DNA from: Prorocentrum cordatum
Taxonomy: Eukaryota > Sar > Dinophyceae > Prorocentrales > Prorocentraceae
DNA length: 64,000 nt
Assembly (NCBI GenBank): GCA_963575745.1
Contig: CAUYUJ010014182.1
Location: 124,259-188,258, forward strand
Direction: 5' to 3'
A program made the translations under genes and the position numbers. Of the stretch, positions 29,881 to 40,279 are shown piece after piece. The notes under the pieces were generated by a model. It saw only the letters and a list, made by a program, of their open reading frames with translations. It was not told the origin of the DNA and made no database searches. Positions within the stretch are counted from its first letter, which is position 1. Each line of letters opens with the position of its first letter.

Positions 29881-30735
29881 CAATTATTCAGTGCGTGGAG
29901 CTCCCCATATGAGCATCTATTCGCACGGACCTGTCCGCCGTAAATGTCTAGGCGCAAGAGCTTTCGAACATAAACGGGCTTCAGTTGTGACGGTCTGCTC
30001 ATGAATCTAACTCAGAATGATTGGAGTGTGAATGAGCCTCAGTAGTACGAGCGCGTCTCTGCGCATGAGCCTGGGTCCTCCTGGGGCCTCCTGGGGCCTC
30101 CTGAAACCTACTGGGGCTTCCTGGGGCCTCCAGGAGCCTCTTGGGGCCTCCCGGGGCCTCCTGGGACCTCCTAGGGAGGATTCGTGCCCCAGGAGAGGCC
30201 CAATCTATAGCAACAGACGTACATAAGACATTGCGGATTGGAGCCACAGGAAGAGGGGGCAATATATAGGAACACACGTAAAACACCAAGGACTCGTGCA
30301 CCAGGAGAGGCCCTATAGGAACATAAGTACACAGGAGAAGGACAATATATGGAAACATACGTATAACATCAAGGGTTCGTGCTCCAGGTGAGGCCCAATC
30401 TATAGGAGCATACGTAAAACACATGGGATTGGAGCCACTCCTTTTCCTTCTGAGGCCTCCTGCTCCTGGGGCCCCTCGGGGCCTCCTGTTGCCTTCCGAG
30501 ACCTCCTGGCGCTTCCTCTGGCCTCCTGGGGCCTCCTGTGGCTTCCTGAGGCCTCCCGGAGCTTCCTGGGGCCTTCTAGAGCCTCTTGGGACATCCTGTG
30601 GCCTCTTGAGTCTTTCTGTGGCCTCCTGATGCCTCCTGGGACCTCATGTGGTCTTCTGGGGCCTCCTGGAGCCTTTGGAGCCTCCTGCGGCATCCTGAGG
30701 AGAATCTGTGCCCACGAGTCTGGCCACCGATCGAG
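29881..30735 (+). repeat. Tandem CCTCCTGGGGC and GGATTGGAGCCA/CATACGTAAAACA repeats
   Basis: CTCCTGGGGCCTC units fill 30065-30170 and 30450-30700. Between them, about 60 bp units carry CAATMTATAGGAACA and CACGTAAAACA (30190-30430). Confidence 0.75.
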
Positions 30736-31185
30736 ACATCCTCAAAATCTGGCCCACCTGGGGGGTGAAAATGAGCGCTTCGCTCGAGACATCCTCCAAA
30801 TCTGCTCCGAAAACGAAGGATGTTGGGACAGAAAACAAGCAAACCTTTTGAGACATCCCCACAAAACTGCCGCGAACGGGACCGTAAGATAATCCCTGGC
30901 GGCTCCCCTCAGGGGGTGAAAATGAGCGCCGCGCTCGAGACATCCTCCAAATCTGCTCCGAAAGCGGAGGATGTTGGGACAGAAAACAGGCAAAACGCTT
31001 GAGACATCCCCACAAAACGGCCGCGAACGGGATCGTGAGATAACCCCTGGCGGCTCCCCTCAGGGGGAGCTGAAACCAGTGCCCCGCCTGAGACATCCTC
31101 ACAATCTGCTCTGGTAGCCAAGGATATTGGGACAGAAAACAAGCAAACCGTTTGAGGCATCCCCACAAACGGCCGCGAACGGGGC
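30736..31185 (+). repeat. ~154 bp tandem repeat, three copies
   Basis: GAGACATCCTCCAAATCTGC, GATGTTGGGACAGAAAACA, GAGACATCCCCACAAA and CCGCGAACGG recur in that order three times, the third copy more diverged. Confidence 0.85.
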
Positions 31186-31836
31186 GTGCGTGAGTCTCAC
31201 CATGAGTAAGTCTGAGTAGGAGTAGGTCTGAGTATGAGTAATTTTGTGTGTGCGTAAGTCTGGGTATGAGTAAGTCTGATGCTCAACAAATAGTCCCCAG
31301 ACTATTTTTCGATTATTTTTGAATTTCCCCTCTGTAGAGGGACAGGCCCGACTTAGCCCTACCAGACAATGTTCTAAGAACCTTTTGTGGTTTCCACGAG
31401 ATGTTCTGATAACATTTCTGGCTGGGACTGTCTTGGTTTCACACATCGGGTTACTGTTCAAGCAGTGGCGAAGCGTCCTGGCTCGCCTGTGGCCCTGCCA
31501 TTACGTCGGGCCTGTCCTCCTGCGAGGAGATTTTGTACGACAAATACAAAATATTCAAAAGATAGTCAAAAGATGCCCTAGACTACTCAAATAGTAGTCC
31601 CCATACTATTTTTTGACTACTTTTGAATATTCCCCCTGTAGAGGGTCAGGCCCGACTTACCTATAGCCCTACCATACAATATTCTAAAAACCTTTTGTGG
31701 TTTCCACGGAATGTTCTTAGAATCTTTCTGGCTGGGACTGTCTTGGTCTGACACATCGGGTTAATGTTCTAAGAACATTGTTTTGATTCTTAGAACATTT
31801 TTGGGTTCTAAGAGCATTTCGTGGTAGGACTATAGG
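31186..31836 (+). repeat. GAGTAAGTCTGAGTAT minisatellite and further terminal-inverted-repeat element copies
   Basis: 31190-31275 is the minisatellite. 31505-31665 is a copy of the element (ACGTCGGGCCTGTCC ... ACAGGCCCGACTTA). A 100 bp block with CCCTACCAKACAATRTTCTA recurs at about 29515, 31362 and 31668. Confidence 0.75.
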
Positions 31837-32720
31837 AATGCCGGGACGGTCGGTCCCTGCTGAAGTGGTGGTGCATGGGTGACTTCTGCGGTATCGTGCC
31901 TCCCCGCCGAGGGGGTGAGAGGACATTGGCATTGCAGGTTTCGGTTTTCCGTCGCATGGCATGCACCGTGGGCGTTCGGCCCGAGCTGCCAGAGGCTCGG
32001 CGAGTGCCTCACACATTATATTGGCATATCTCACACCGCTTCCGTGTCAAGAGCGTCATTGTTCACAGACTCGTTTCAGAGTCATGCCCACGGCAACCTT
32101 TCACAGGAGGCTCGCGCCGGCACCAGGAGTCTACTATGCCCTAGTTCCACCGCCCCTGTTCGTGACTGCCCCCTTTGTGAGACTTGAGTGGCGCATGCAC
32201 CGCTGGCGCCTTGGACGCTCGCAGTTTGTGCGGCTGCGGGCGAGGGTGGGAGGGCAGGCTGAATGCATGGTGCTTCGACTTGGAGCATGTAGCCTGGCCT
32301 GTATGAGCTTCTCGGGGGATCGCCCAGGCTTTTTATACATGCAGCATGATTGTGGTGACGAGCACATCTCCTCGAGAAGTTGCCCAGGAGGAGGCCTTCG
32401 CTCTTGCTGCAGCGGTGGAGTGCCCAACTTTCACAGACATCACAGGGAACACGAAGCCGCAGAATCAGCAGTCTGGCCAGAGCAGAGTCCCGAGATCGGG
32501 TTTGAGCTGCTGGTGCTTCTCAGAGTGTGTACATGGGTCTTGCAGAAATGCTCCGCTGGGGCTGCGAGCCCAGTCCACAACGCGTGGTGGTCAGGCACGG
32601 GAGTAGAGGTGTCCGTCCACCGATGCTCTGCCCAGCGGTTGGCCGCCGGCGTGGCGGGAGGGATGGTGCACCCGTGGCCCCGTCGCCTCGCGGGTGCGGA
32701 GGCGTAACGTCGCGCGTCGA
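31837..32720 (+). CDS. Candidate coding region, at least two exons, function unknown
   Basis: Two acceptors are convincing: GGCATTGCAG before a frame starting VSVFRRMACTVGVRPELPEA (31938), and TTTATACATGCAG before a frame reading SPREVAQEEAFALAAAVECP (32345). The second recalls the region before the last Ras-superfamily G motif (REVxxEEAxxLA...CPF), but the motif itself (SAK) is absent, so I do not assign a GTPase. A competing 248-codon frame (31961-32707) overlaps both. This is the least repetitive stretch between 28 and 34 kb. Confidence 0.3.
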
Positions 32721-32764
32721 TCCCTGGCGCCCGCGAGATCGGGGGGGGTCCAGGCGCGATCCTG

Positions 32765-32965
32765 TCCCAGGGTTCAAGTAGGGGATCGACTGCAGACTTG
32801 ATTTGCCCCAACATTGATTTGTTCGTCGAATCTGCGCACAGGAGGCGTAGAATGGCCGTAGATCTACGAACATGTGGCGTATGTGCTCGCGGGCTCGACG
32901 AAGGGATCAATTTCTGGGGTACCTCAATTCTGTAGTCGATCCCCTGCTCGAAGGGCGCCCCCCAG
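32765..32965. mobile_element. Foldback element, ~200 bp; half copy at 36420-36545
   Basis: The left arm GTTCAAGTAGGGGATCGACT pairs with the right arm AGTCGATCCCCTGCTCGAA, and CTTGATTTGCCCC...ATTGAT pairs with ATCAATTTCTGGGGT. The 36.4 kb copy keeps the right arm (GTAGTCGATCCCCTGCTCGA) and neighbouring sequence. Confidence 0.75.
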
Positions 32966-33824
32966 CTCATCTCACGCCCCCTTGAGGCCCCGCCCCTCCC
33001 CTGGGCCACGCGGGGGGCGCCCTCCCTTGCAGGGGCTGGGCCCCGCCCCTGGGCCGGGGGGGCCGCCCAGGCCCCCCTGCAGGGGCTGGGCTCCGCCCCG
33101 GGGGGCCGCCCCTGGCAGTGTGCGCCCCGGCGCAGGGGGTCTGCTTGGCTCGCCCAGGCTCCCGGCCAACTCTCGCAGGATCCTGCTGGAGCTGCGGCCA
33201 GCCCCAGATCCCATTGTAGAGCTGTCGTCAGCTCCAGCAGGATCTCCTGTTCGAGTCTAGTAAGAAGCTGCAGGCAGCCCTGATATGGTCCCCACCAGAG
33301 CTGTAGCCATCTCTAGTCGGAGCGCGTGCTGGCTGTATCCAGCCCCAGCAGGATTCTACGAGAGCTGTAGCCGGCACTCGGAGGATCTGTTAGAGTTTCC
33401 CAGCCCGCCGTGCCAGGAGCTTCGAGGCTGGCATCGAGGGCGTCCAAGAGGGTGATGCGTACTGTAGGGGCTCGGATTTCATTGTGACACGAACCCGGCC
33501 TCTCCCAGATTGCATCCCCCCCTTCTTCTCGTGGCTTCACGTCCCCTGGCTCCCCCTCGTGCGCGCACATGTCTCGGGCCACGGTGCGCAGGCCCCCCAC
33601 CTCCTGGCCCCCCTCCTCGGCCTCCCCCGAGACCACTCCCGCGATTCGACGGTCGGCCTCCTGAGGTCTCGTGGGGCCCCTGGAGACATCATGTCGGGCG
33701 ACGCAATCTATACATATCCGCGCTGAGTTTTTCCTTGATGGTCCTGCGATTCGACGGTCGGTCTCCTGAGGTCTCCTGGGGCCCCCAGGGACCTCATGTC
33801 GGGCGACGAAATCTGTACGCATCC
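32966..33824 (+). repeat. GC-rich inverted and tandem repeats
   Basis: GCAGGGGCTGGGCYCCGCCC occurs twice at 33018-33100. AGCTGTAGCCAGCYCCAGCAGGAT-like units recur at 33180-33400. A ~110 bp unit with GCGATTCGACGGTCGGYCTC and CATGTCGGGCGACG is tandem at 33640 and 33748. Confidence 0.65.
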
Positions 33825-33950
33825 ACTGCTCCCTCGCCAGGCCCACCCTGAGCCTAGGAGCTCTGTGCACGACCTCCTGGCCAAGCCAGGCGGGCGTGGC
33901 GTGTATGCCAGTGCTGGGTTCAGGACGGGCCTGGCCAGGGAGCAGTGGAT
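33825..33950. mobile_element. Foldback element, ~125 bp
   Basis: The arm CACTGCTCCCTCGCCAGGCC pairs with GGCCTGGCCAGGGAGCAGTG, and CACCCTGAGCCT pairs with GGGTTCAGGACG. It lies about 170 bp upstream of the HIND exon. Confidence 0.75.
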
Positions 33951-34118
33951 GATGACATGTATGGGTTTCGTCGCCCTATCTTGAGGCCCCCAGAGACCTC
34001 ATAGAGGCCCTCGGGAGGCCCAGGCGACGGCCGAAAACGCTCCAACCTTGTGATCCTCGGTCGCTCCTCCTGCACGGCTCTGGCGCCGAACGGGCTCTCG
34101 ATCGGCCCCCCGTGCCAG

Positions 34119-34199
34119 GGACATCAGCCTCAGCGCGGAGGAGAGCCGCGAGCTCCGCGAGGCGATGGGCATCCGGCCTCTGCGGGAGGCGCCCCTCCC
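34119..34199 (+). CDS. Exon with HIND motif (SART1/Snu66- or Prp38-type spliceosomal protein)
   Basis: After acceptor CCCCCCGTGCCAG, the frame reads DISLSAEESRELREAMGIRP then L, with a GT donor at 34200. The pattern LSxEExxxLRxxxGxxPL is the Hub1-interacting domain known from SART1/Snu66 of the U4/U6.U5 tri-snRNP and from plant Prp38. In those proteins it binds the ubiquitin-like Hub1 and affects splice-site choice. Length, spacing and hydrophobic positions agree. Only this exon is identified; neighbouring exons may lie beyond the adjoining repeats. If real, it is the N-terminal part of a SART1 homologue. Confidence 0.5.
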
Positions 34200-34559
34200 G
34201 TCCACGGCTCCCTCTTCGCTTCTCCTCGATCCCTCCTTAGCCCCCCGCCCGTCCTCGTCCTTGCCTCTCCCCTCCTCGCCTACATCAAGGGCGCGAATAC
34301 CACATCACGTGATGTTGCGTAATGGCTTGCGTGACGTATGTCCCGCCCCTCCCCTTAAAGCTCAGATTTGTCCACATTTTGTCCTCCGTGCGTTGCCTCG
34401 CGTCCGCCGCTGTTAATTTTGGGTCCGGCGGGAGGGGCTGCCCATAGGTTTGATGCACTTCGCCGTGTCGTTGTCTTGGCGCGATGGGTGTGGACACTTG
34501 CTGTCCACCCATTGTGTTTGCAAGACCTGGCCAGTTGGTCATGAAGATGGCTCATGCTG
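34200..34559. other. Presumed intron or flank after the HIND exon
   Basis: Pyrimidine-rich, then unique sequence. No further exon seen. Confidence 0.4.
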
Positions 34560-34739
34560 TCTTGTGTGTTGATGGCACTGGTGATGAGGTTGTGTGTTGA
34601 TGCTGATGGTGAAATATATGATGTTGGATACGATGTAGATGTTGGCGGCATTGATGCGGAGGTTTATGTTAACGATGTTGATGATCTCGATGGTGTGGAT
34701 GATTGTGGTGGTGATGATGATGCTGATGATGATGCTGCT

Positions 34740-34794
<55 letters not shown>

Positions 34795-35019
34795 GGGCTA
34801 ACGATGTTGGCCATGATGATACTCATGCTGGTGATGACGATGTCAACCCCGTGCCCCGGATAATCATGCATACCCCCTCCCTCTCCTCTTGACGTTTGAT
34901 GATCCCAGGCCAAGACAGAGTTGGTCGGGGGAAAGGGGCGGCGAGGCCGAATTGCAGTATCGCCAGGGGAAGTACGAATCGAAATCGTTATCTTCTTATG
35001 CTGAGTAGCAGCAGTATCA
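34560..35019 (+). repeat. (GAT)n array and trailing sequence
   Basis: Degenerate GATG units from 34560, nearly pure GAT at 34755-34793. Confidence 0.9.
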
Positions 35020-35195
35020 CGAACGTATGGCAGAGCATTGGGATTCTCACGACTCCACCTTTCCCAAGTCACGAACGTGTGGCAGGACCATGGGATTCTC
35101 ATTGTTTCAGCTTTCCCAAGTCACGAACGTGTGGCAGGACCATGGGATTCTCATTACTTCAGCTTTCCCAAGTCAGACATCCCAGCCAGACCTCC
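35020..35195 (+). repeat. ~52 bp tandem repeat, three copies
   Basis: TTTCCCAAGTCACGAACGTG and GGCAGGACCATGGGATTCTC recur at about 52 bp spacing. Confidence 0.85.
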
Positions 35196-35279
35196 GTACA
35201 TACGAGTTTCCAGGACGACAAAATCAATATCCTTCCTGGAACCCCGCACTTCATTATCCCCAGGGGATTCTGATCAGGA

Positions 35280-35610
35280 GCATCGGCCTAACGATGTTAA
35301 TGATGCTGTTTGTGAAGTTGGTAATGCCGAGAATGATGGTGGTATTGTTTGCGATGATGACGTGTCTGACGTTGGTGTTGGTGTTGCTCATGATGTTGAG
35401 GATGCAGACGATGATGCTGCTGTTGTTGTTGATGATGATGATGCTTATGATAATGCTGTTGTTGATGGTGATGCTGATGGTTATGATGATGATGATGATG
35501 ATGATGATGAGGAGGAGGAGGAGGATGCTGATAATGTTGACGATGATGGTAATGATGGTGATGATGATGCTGCTGATGATGATGATGGCGAAGGGGGGAA
35601 ACGTCAATCA
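35280..35610 (+). repeat. Second (GAT)n array
   Basis: Degenerate GAT/GTT/GCT triplets; open frames in Asp and Met are by-products. Confidence 0.9.
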
Positions 35611-37065
35611 TGTTGATGGTGGTGTCAAGGGCGTTGGATCGATGACGCTGATCGTGTTCATGGTGGTCGTGTTGGTCATGCTCGTAGATTTGCCCACGAT
35701 GGCCATGCTTTCCATGGGGGGTGGGGTGGGGTGCGGTGGGGGGGGGGGGGCGAGGCAGAGAAAGGAAGGAGAACGGTGGGCGAGGGAGAAAACGAAACAG
35801 GTCATAGCGTCTTCGTAGCGCCCCCGGAGGTCGACGGGCGAGCGCTGTTGGGGAGGTCGACCCTGTCAGAAGCGGGGGGCGCAGAGCAGGGGGGCTTCTT
35901 CCCGCTGGCTGTCATTTGGGGCACCAGCGCGCCCCAGCGAACTTATGTCCCGCGCGGGGAGCGCAGCGTTGAAACTCACGCTGCTCGGTAAAACTGGCGG
36001 TGCTACTCATATATGGCTCGCGTGAACGAAACGATTATGGATGGTACTCGTGGAATTTGTTTGGGATATATCTATATATATATAGATGTATATACACATG
36101 TATGTGCATATATCGTTCTTATCAGAAATGCGTCGAGTAATAGTTCGATCATGTTATTTCGCACGGGCAACGCACGAGCGACACTTCGAGCCTTAGAACG
36201 GTACGATCCAGAAGCGCGGGCGCCCCGCGCCGAAGCGGGGCAAGCCGTGCCAGAGTTGCGCGCACACCCCGCGCGGCGGCGGGGGGCTGTGGCCCCGGCG
36301 AGTGCGCGCGGGCGAGGGCGCGCGAGCCCGCGGAGGGCCCCCGATCGCTGTGCAGATCCGGCGCCCGGCGCGGCCAGCAGCGCGTTGCACAGCGCCGCCT
36401 CGTGGAATCTACGGGTTATTCGTATACTATGCGCAGATGTGCGAGCATCGCGCGTATGTTTTTTGGTAGATTGATGCACAGATCAAGTTTGGGGCACATC
36501 AATCCTGTAGTCGATCCCCTGCTCGAGACGCGCGATCCTGTGGACGTGTGATCCCATGGGTGCGCTCCGCGCGGGGGGGCACCCGCGCGAAGCCGCCCTG
36601 CTCCTTGGGGGGGTCGCGGCGACAAGTATTGTACGGCGTAGCAGCCTGCGCAGTGCGCGTTGCGTTGCCTGCGGCTCCAAGGTGGTCGCTGGGACGCGCG
36701 GCATCGTGCGCTTTGGGCGCTCGCTGACAGCGACCCTGTTCTTCTCCTCGGAACGGGGGAACTTCGCCTCCTGGCTCCTCAGGCGCTCGTGGATCATGGA
36801 CCAGAAGCCCTAGTTAGTCCAGAGGGTTCAGGTCCAGGCTGCGCTCTGGGAGTAGAATGCACTTCGCTTTCTCCTGGGCCTGATGGCGTCGCACCCGCGC
36901 GCGTGCCGCTCACGGGTGATTTAGCAGAGGCGCGGTGTGAGACCGAGTCGCAAGACTCGTCGGTTGACACCAGCGTCGGGAGATCTGTGGCTTGAGCCAA
37001 GCGGCGGTGGGCCGACAGACCCCGGTTGTAGTGGTCCTATGGGTTGATCCGTGGCCGGGTTCTCA
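35611..37065. other. Mixed stretch with one weak exon candidate and a half foldback copy
   Basis: Poly(G) at 35739-35749 and a TA tract at 36066-36085. On the - strand, after CCCGTAG near 36413, FHEAALCNALLAAPGAG reads with high GC3, but the + strand is also open (RALERYDPEARAPRAEAG). 36420-36545 is the half copy of the 32.8 kb foldback. No firm gene. Confidence 0.35.
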
Positions 37066-37400
37066 GACTCTTGGGGTTGTCTTGGGGCAGTTTTGGGCCG
37101 CCTTGGTGGCTTCTTGGAACTCTCCGAGGCATTTCTCAGGTTTTTGCCAATAGAAGATATCCGGAAGCTGGACGCATTGATGTTCCTCACTTGTTTCTGT
37201 GCTCGCCGCCTCTGGGGGCGTTGCTGGAGGTCTCTTTGGGCGTGTCTAGGAGGCTTCCTGAGGCCTGTCGGGGCATCTTGGCGGGCTTTTGGAAACTGTG
37301 GGGGCTCGTTTGGCCGTCTCAGGATTGACTGGGGGCACTTTGCAGCCCTTTGGGAGCTGTGTTCGGCAGTCCTGGAGCCGTGTCGGGGCAGGACAGGTCG
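37066..37400 (+). repeat. CTTGGGGC-type units
   Basis: Irregular TCTTGGGG and TTTGGGCCG units related to the 16.1 kb family. Confidence 0.6.
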
Positions 37401-37506
37401 TCGCAGACCAGGATCAGGGGGGCAGGGGGATCTTGAACGACGCGTGCTGTGCTGCGTGGGGTGTGGGATTGGCTCGGCCCCAGCAGCACTGAGCGAATCG
37501 TATCAG

Positions 37507-37950
37507 TCAACGCACACACACGACTTTTAATACGCCCCAGCATTCCGAAGGCACGGTGGCGGACTGATTGTTGACAGCCTCGGGACTTGGCGTGAAATGC
37601 AGCTTACTGTAGGGGCGGCACAGATAGAGAGTGGGCTCAGAGGCAACCCGTGGCTTCGACCTACAGAGGAGCAAGTCCAGCACAGAGTCAGCGAATACAG
37701 GAGCTTGGTTCAATCTCGATGTGGTCAGCTGCAGCGCCCCTGTGATGTTAAGGTTTTTTGGCAGCAGCGTTTTTTTGTACATTCCCCGAACGAGCTCGCC
37801 TTTCACCATCATCGTGGACGCCAAACAATGTGCGAACCTTAGCAGTGTTCGTGCACTACCACTCGCGCAGCTGTAAGGAGATTGCTCGGCAATTCTGGCA
37901 GTTAGTTGAGGGGTCTCCTCTGGAACTGGGTGGTGCGACGAAGTTTGCAA
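37507..37950 (-). CDS. Hypothetical protein or exon, 147 codons
   Basis: A single - strand frame with a balanced composition, unlike its repeat surroundings: MMVKGELVRGMYKKTLLP, NITGALQLTTSRLNQAPVF, LYLCRPYSKLHFTPSPEAV. No hydrophobic segment or known motif. The + strand across the same bases is also partly open after a good acceptor (CTTCGACCTACAG at about 37662). I do not recognise either product. Confidence 0.35.
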   Translation of the reverse strand: MQTSSHHPVPEETPQLTARIAEQSPYSCASGSARTLLRFAHCLASTMMVKGELVRGMYKKTLLPKNLNITGALQLTTSRLNQAPVFADSVLDLLLCRSKPRVASEPTLYLCRPYSKLHFTPSPEAVNNQSATVPSECWGVLKVVCVR

Positions 37951-38439
37951 TGGCGGAGCCAGTCATCTGACATGCTTCCGAATGGAGCAGTTGCAATCGC
38001 CGATGGGAACTGAAGGACGAAGATCTGGGCATGTTCCGCGACAGCTGTAAAAGGCGACGTCTGTGCTGTCAGCATGAGAGCGGCGGCTCAGCGAGAGCAA
38101 GGCCAGCATGGTTTGCAGTTATATTTTGGCTCTACCTGATCAAGTTATTCTCGTCTTTCTTTTCGATTTTGTTTCTCTTGTCCTTGGACTGCGCTATCGG
38201 TGCCGCGCAAGCCCGTCACCGCGCTGACTAATTGTTGATACGCTGTCCTGCTCTTTGCCCCGCCCTACTCCAGTCTCCCCTTCCCGTTCCCCCTCGCTCC
38301 TGTCCTTATTGGGATCTTGTGTGAAGTATCGCTGGCCTCTCAGGCCATGGGGGATGTTACAAAGGTCTTACGGCCGGTGCCGCCGACCCTGAAGGGAGAT
38401 GACGAGGACACCGGCGGCGGCGACGACGACGGCGCTGAC
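37951..38439. other. Unassigned stretch
   Basis: Unique sequence followed by GGCGGCGACGACGAC triplets. No gene supported. Confidence 0.4.
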
Positions 38440-38790
38440 GTGGGCCAGAGTCCTCAGGGATGCTTCTTGGGGTCTCTTCGGAAGGCTCTTGGGGGCCTGT
38501 GGGGAGGAAGGGGCCTGTTGGGAGCCTTTTGGGGGCCATTTGGGAGGCTCTTGGGGGCCTCTTCGGGCTTCCTGGGGACCTCTTGTGGGCCTCTTGGGGC
38601 CTCTTGGGAATCTCTTGGGGCCTTCTGGGAGCCTCTCGGGGCCGAGGGCTCGAAATGTCCGTTCGGGTCCCCCTTCTGGGCACGCTCTTGGAGCCGTCTT
38701 GGGGGCCTCTTTGGCCGTCGTGGGGCGATCTTGGGGGCCTCTTGCGCCGTCTTGGAGCGGCGGGAGGTGGAAACGCCGAGATTGCCCAAG
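38440..38790 (+). repeat. Second long copy of the 16.1 kb CTTGGGGCC family
   Basis: Matches 16105-16490 in order and orientation (see there). Confidence 0.75.
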
Positions 38791-38809
38791 TCTTACAACA
38801 AAACAGCGG

Positions 38810-38849
38810 ACTATATATATATATATATATATGTATATATGTGTATATA

Positions 38850-38928
<79 letters not shown>

Positions 38929-39240
38929 ATGCATGCATGCATGCATGCATGTATGTATGTATGTATGTATGTATGCATGTATGTATGTATGTATGTATGT
39001 ATGTATGTATGTATGTATGTGTGTATGTGTGTATGTGTGTATGTGTGTATGTGTGTATGTGTGTATGTGTGTATGTGTGTATGTGTGTATGTATATGTAT
39101 GTATGTATGTATGTATGTAGGTAGGTAGGTAGGTAGGTAGGTAGGTACGTACGTATGTATGTATGTATGTATGGATGTATGTATGGATGTATGCATGGAT
39201 GTATGTATGGATGTATGTATGTATAGATATTCATGTATTT
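38810..39240 (+). repeat. TA, (GTCT)n, (ATGC)n, (ATGT)n and (GTAG)n tetranucleotide block
   Basis: (TA)n to 38850, about 20 units of TCTG to 38928, then ATGC, GTAT, GTGTATGT and GTAG units. A block of the same composition and order lies at 60776-61412. Confidence 0.95.
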
Positions 39241-40279
39241 ATGAATTGGTTACACATGTCTTATGCATAAGTATGCGTATGGCATTGGCCTCTTGGGGCC
39301 TTCTCGGGAGTGCTCTTGGCGGCTTGTCGGGGCGTCCTGGAGGCTTTCCTGGGCAGTCTAGAAGGCGTGAAGGCATTTGAGACCGATCGTTTGGCGTTTG
39401 GGGGCCCTCTTGGACAGTCTCGGGTGCCTTTTGAGGAACTGTTGGCCAGGGGGATGCGTATCTGACCCCTTCCCCAAGGACCCCCCTAGGGCCCCCCGGG
39501 ATCCCTCCCCCGGACCCCCCCCCCTGGGACCCCCCTCCGGACGGGGGAGGGATCAAAGGGAAGGGGCTTCCCTTCGAGTCGATGACGACATTGCTAGATG
39601 TTTCTCTCGCTGACAAGCTTGAGGAGGAAGGTGCACGGAAAGGGGCCGACGGAGACGACCACTGACGGAGACGACGTCTCGAACAGACAAGCCCCTCACA
39701 CACGCCGACGGGGTCGGAGGATTTTTACCAACGCGGCGCAGCTCGCCCTGTCTCCCGGGCCACTGCGCTGCCTGAGCTCGCCTATTGCAGATGGGCTCGG
39801 GTGGCGCTCCCCGTGCGCCAGACGGACTTCCATGCCAAGCTGTGGGGCCAATCGCATCGATGTGATACGAGACAGAGCAGTCGGGCAGCTAAGCTGCATC
39901 TGGGCTCCGGGCCCCCCCGAGCTCGTCTGCATGGCCGTCGCCGTCGCCGTCGCGATTACCATCGCCTCTCCGTCGTCGCCATCGCCGTGCCCGCCGTCGC
40001 CATCGTCGCCATCGCTGGCGTGACTCGCCCGCCCGACGTCGCCATCCTCGCCCGCCGTCGCCGTCGCTATCGTCGCTGCCGTCATCGCCGTCGTCGGCGT
40101 CGCTGCCACCGTGGCGCGACCCGCTCGCCCGAGAGGGCCCGCCGCCGAGCGCGGCGCCGCCCCCGGCCGCTGTTGCGCGGGGCCTGGTGGACGCCAGGCG
40201 CCGCCAGCCCCGCCCGCCCGCCGCCATGCCGGACTTCCAGGGCTGCCCGCGCCGCGCTCCGCCAGTCGTCGCAGTCGTC
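39241..40279. other. Mixed stretch with weak exon candidates
   Basis: CTTGGGGCC units at 39285-39430. On +, 39581-39666 reads SMTTLLDVSLADKLEEEGAR and ends in TGA. 40118-40265 reads DPLAREGPPPSAAPPPAAVA with about 90 percent GC3. GTC/GCC triplet repeats lie at 39930-40115. No homology recognised. Confidence 0.3.

Noticed and set aside
32345-32600. Ras-superfamily GTPase exon
   Set aside because: REVAQEEAFALAAAVECP resembles the last third of such proteins, but the NKxD and SAK motifs are missing, so I list only a candidate coding region.
38810-39240. Cys-Met-Tyr-Val repeat proteins
   Set aside because: By-product of ATGT/TGTC tetranucleotide repeats read in all frames.
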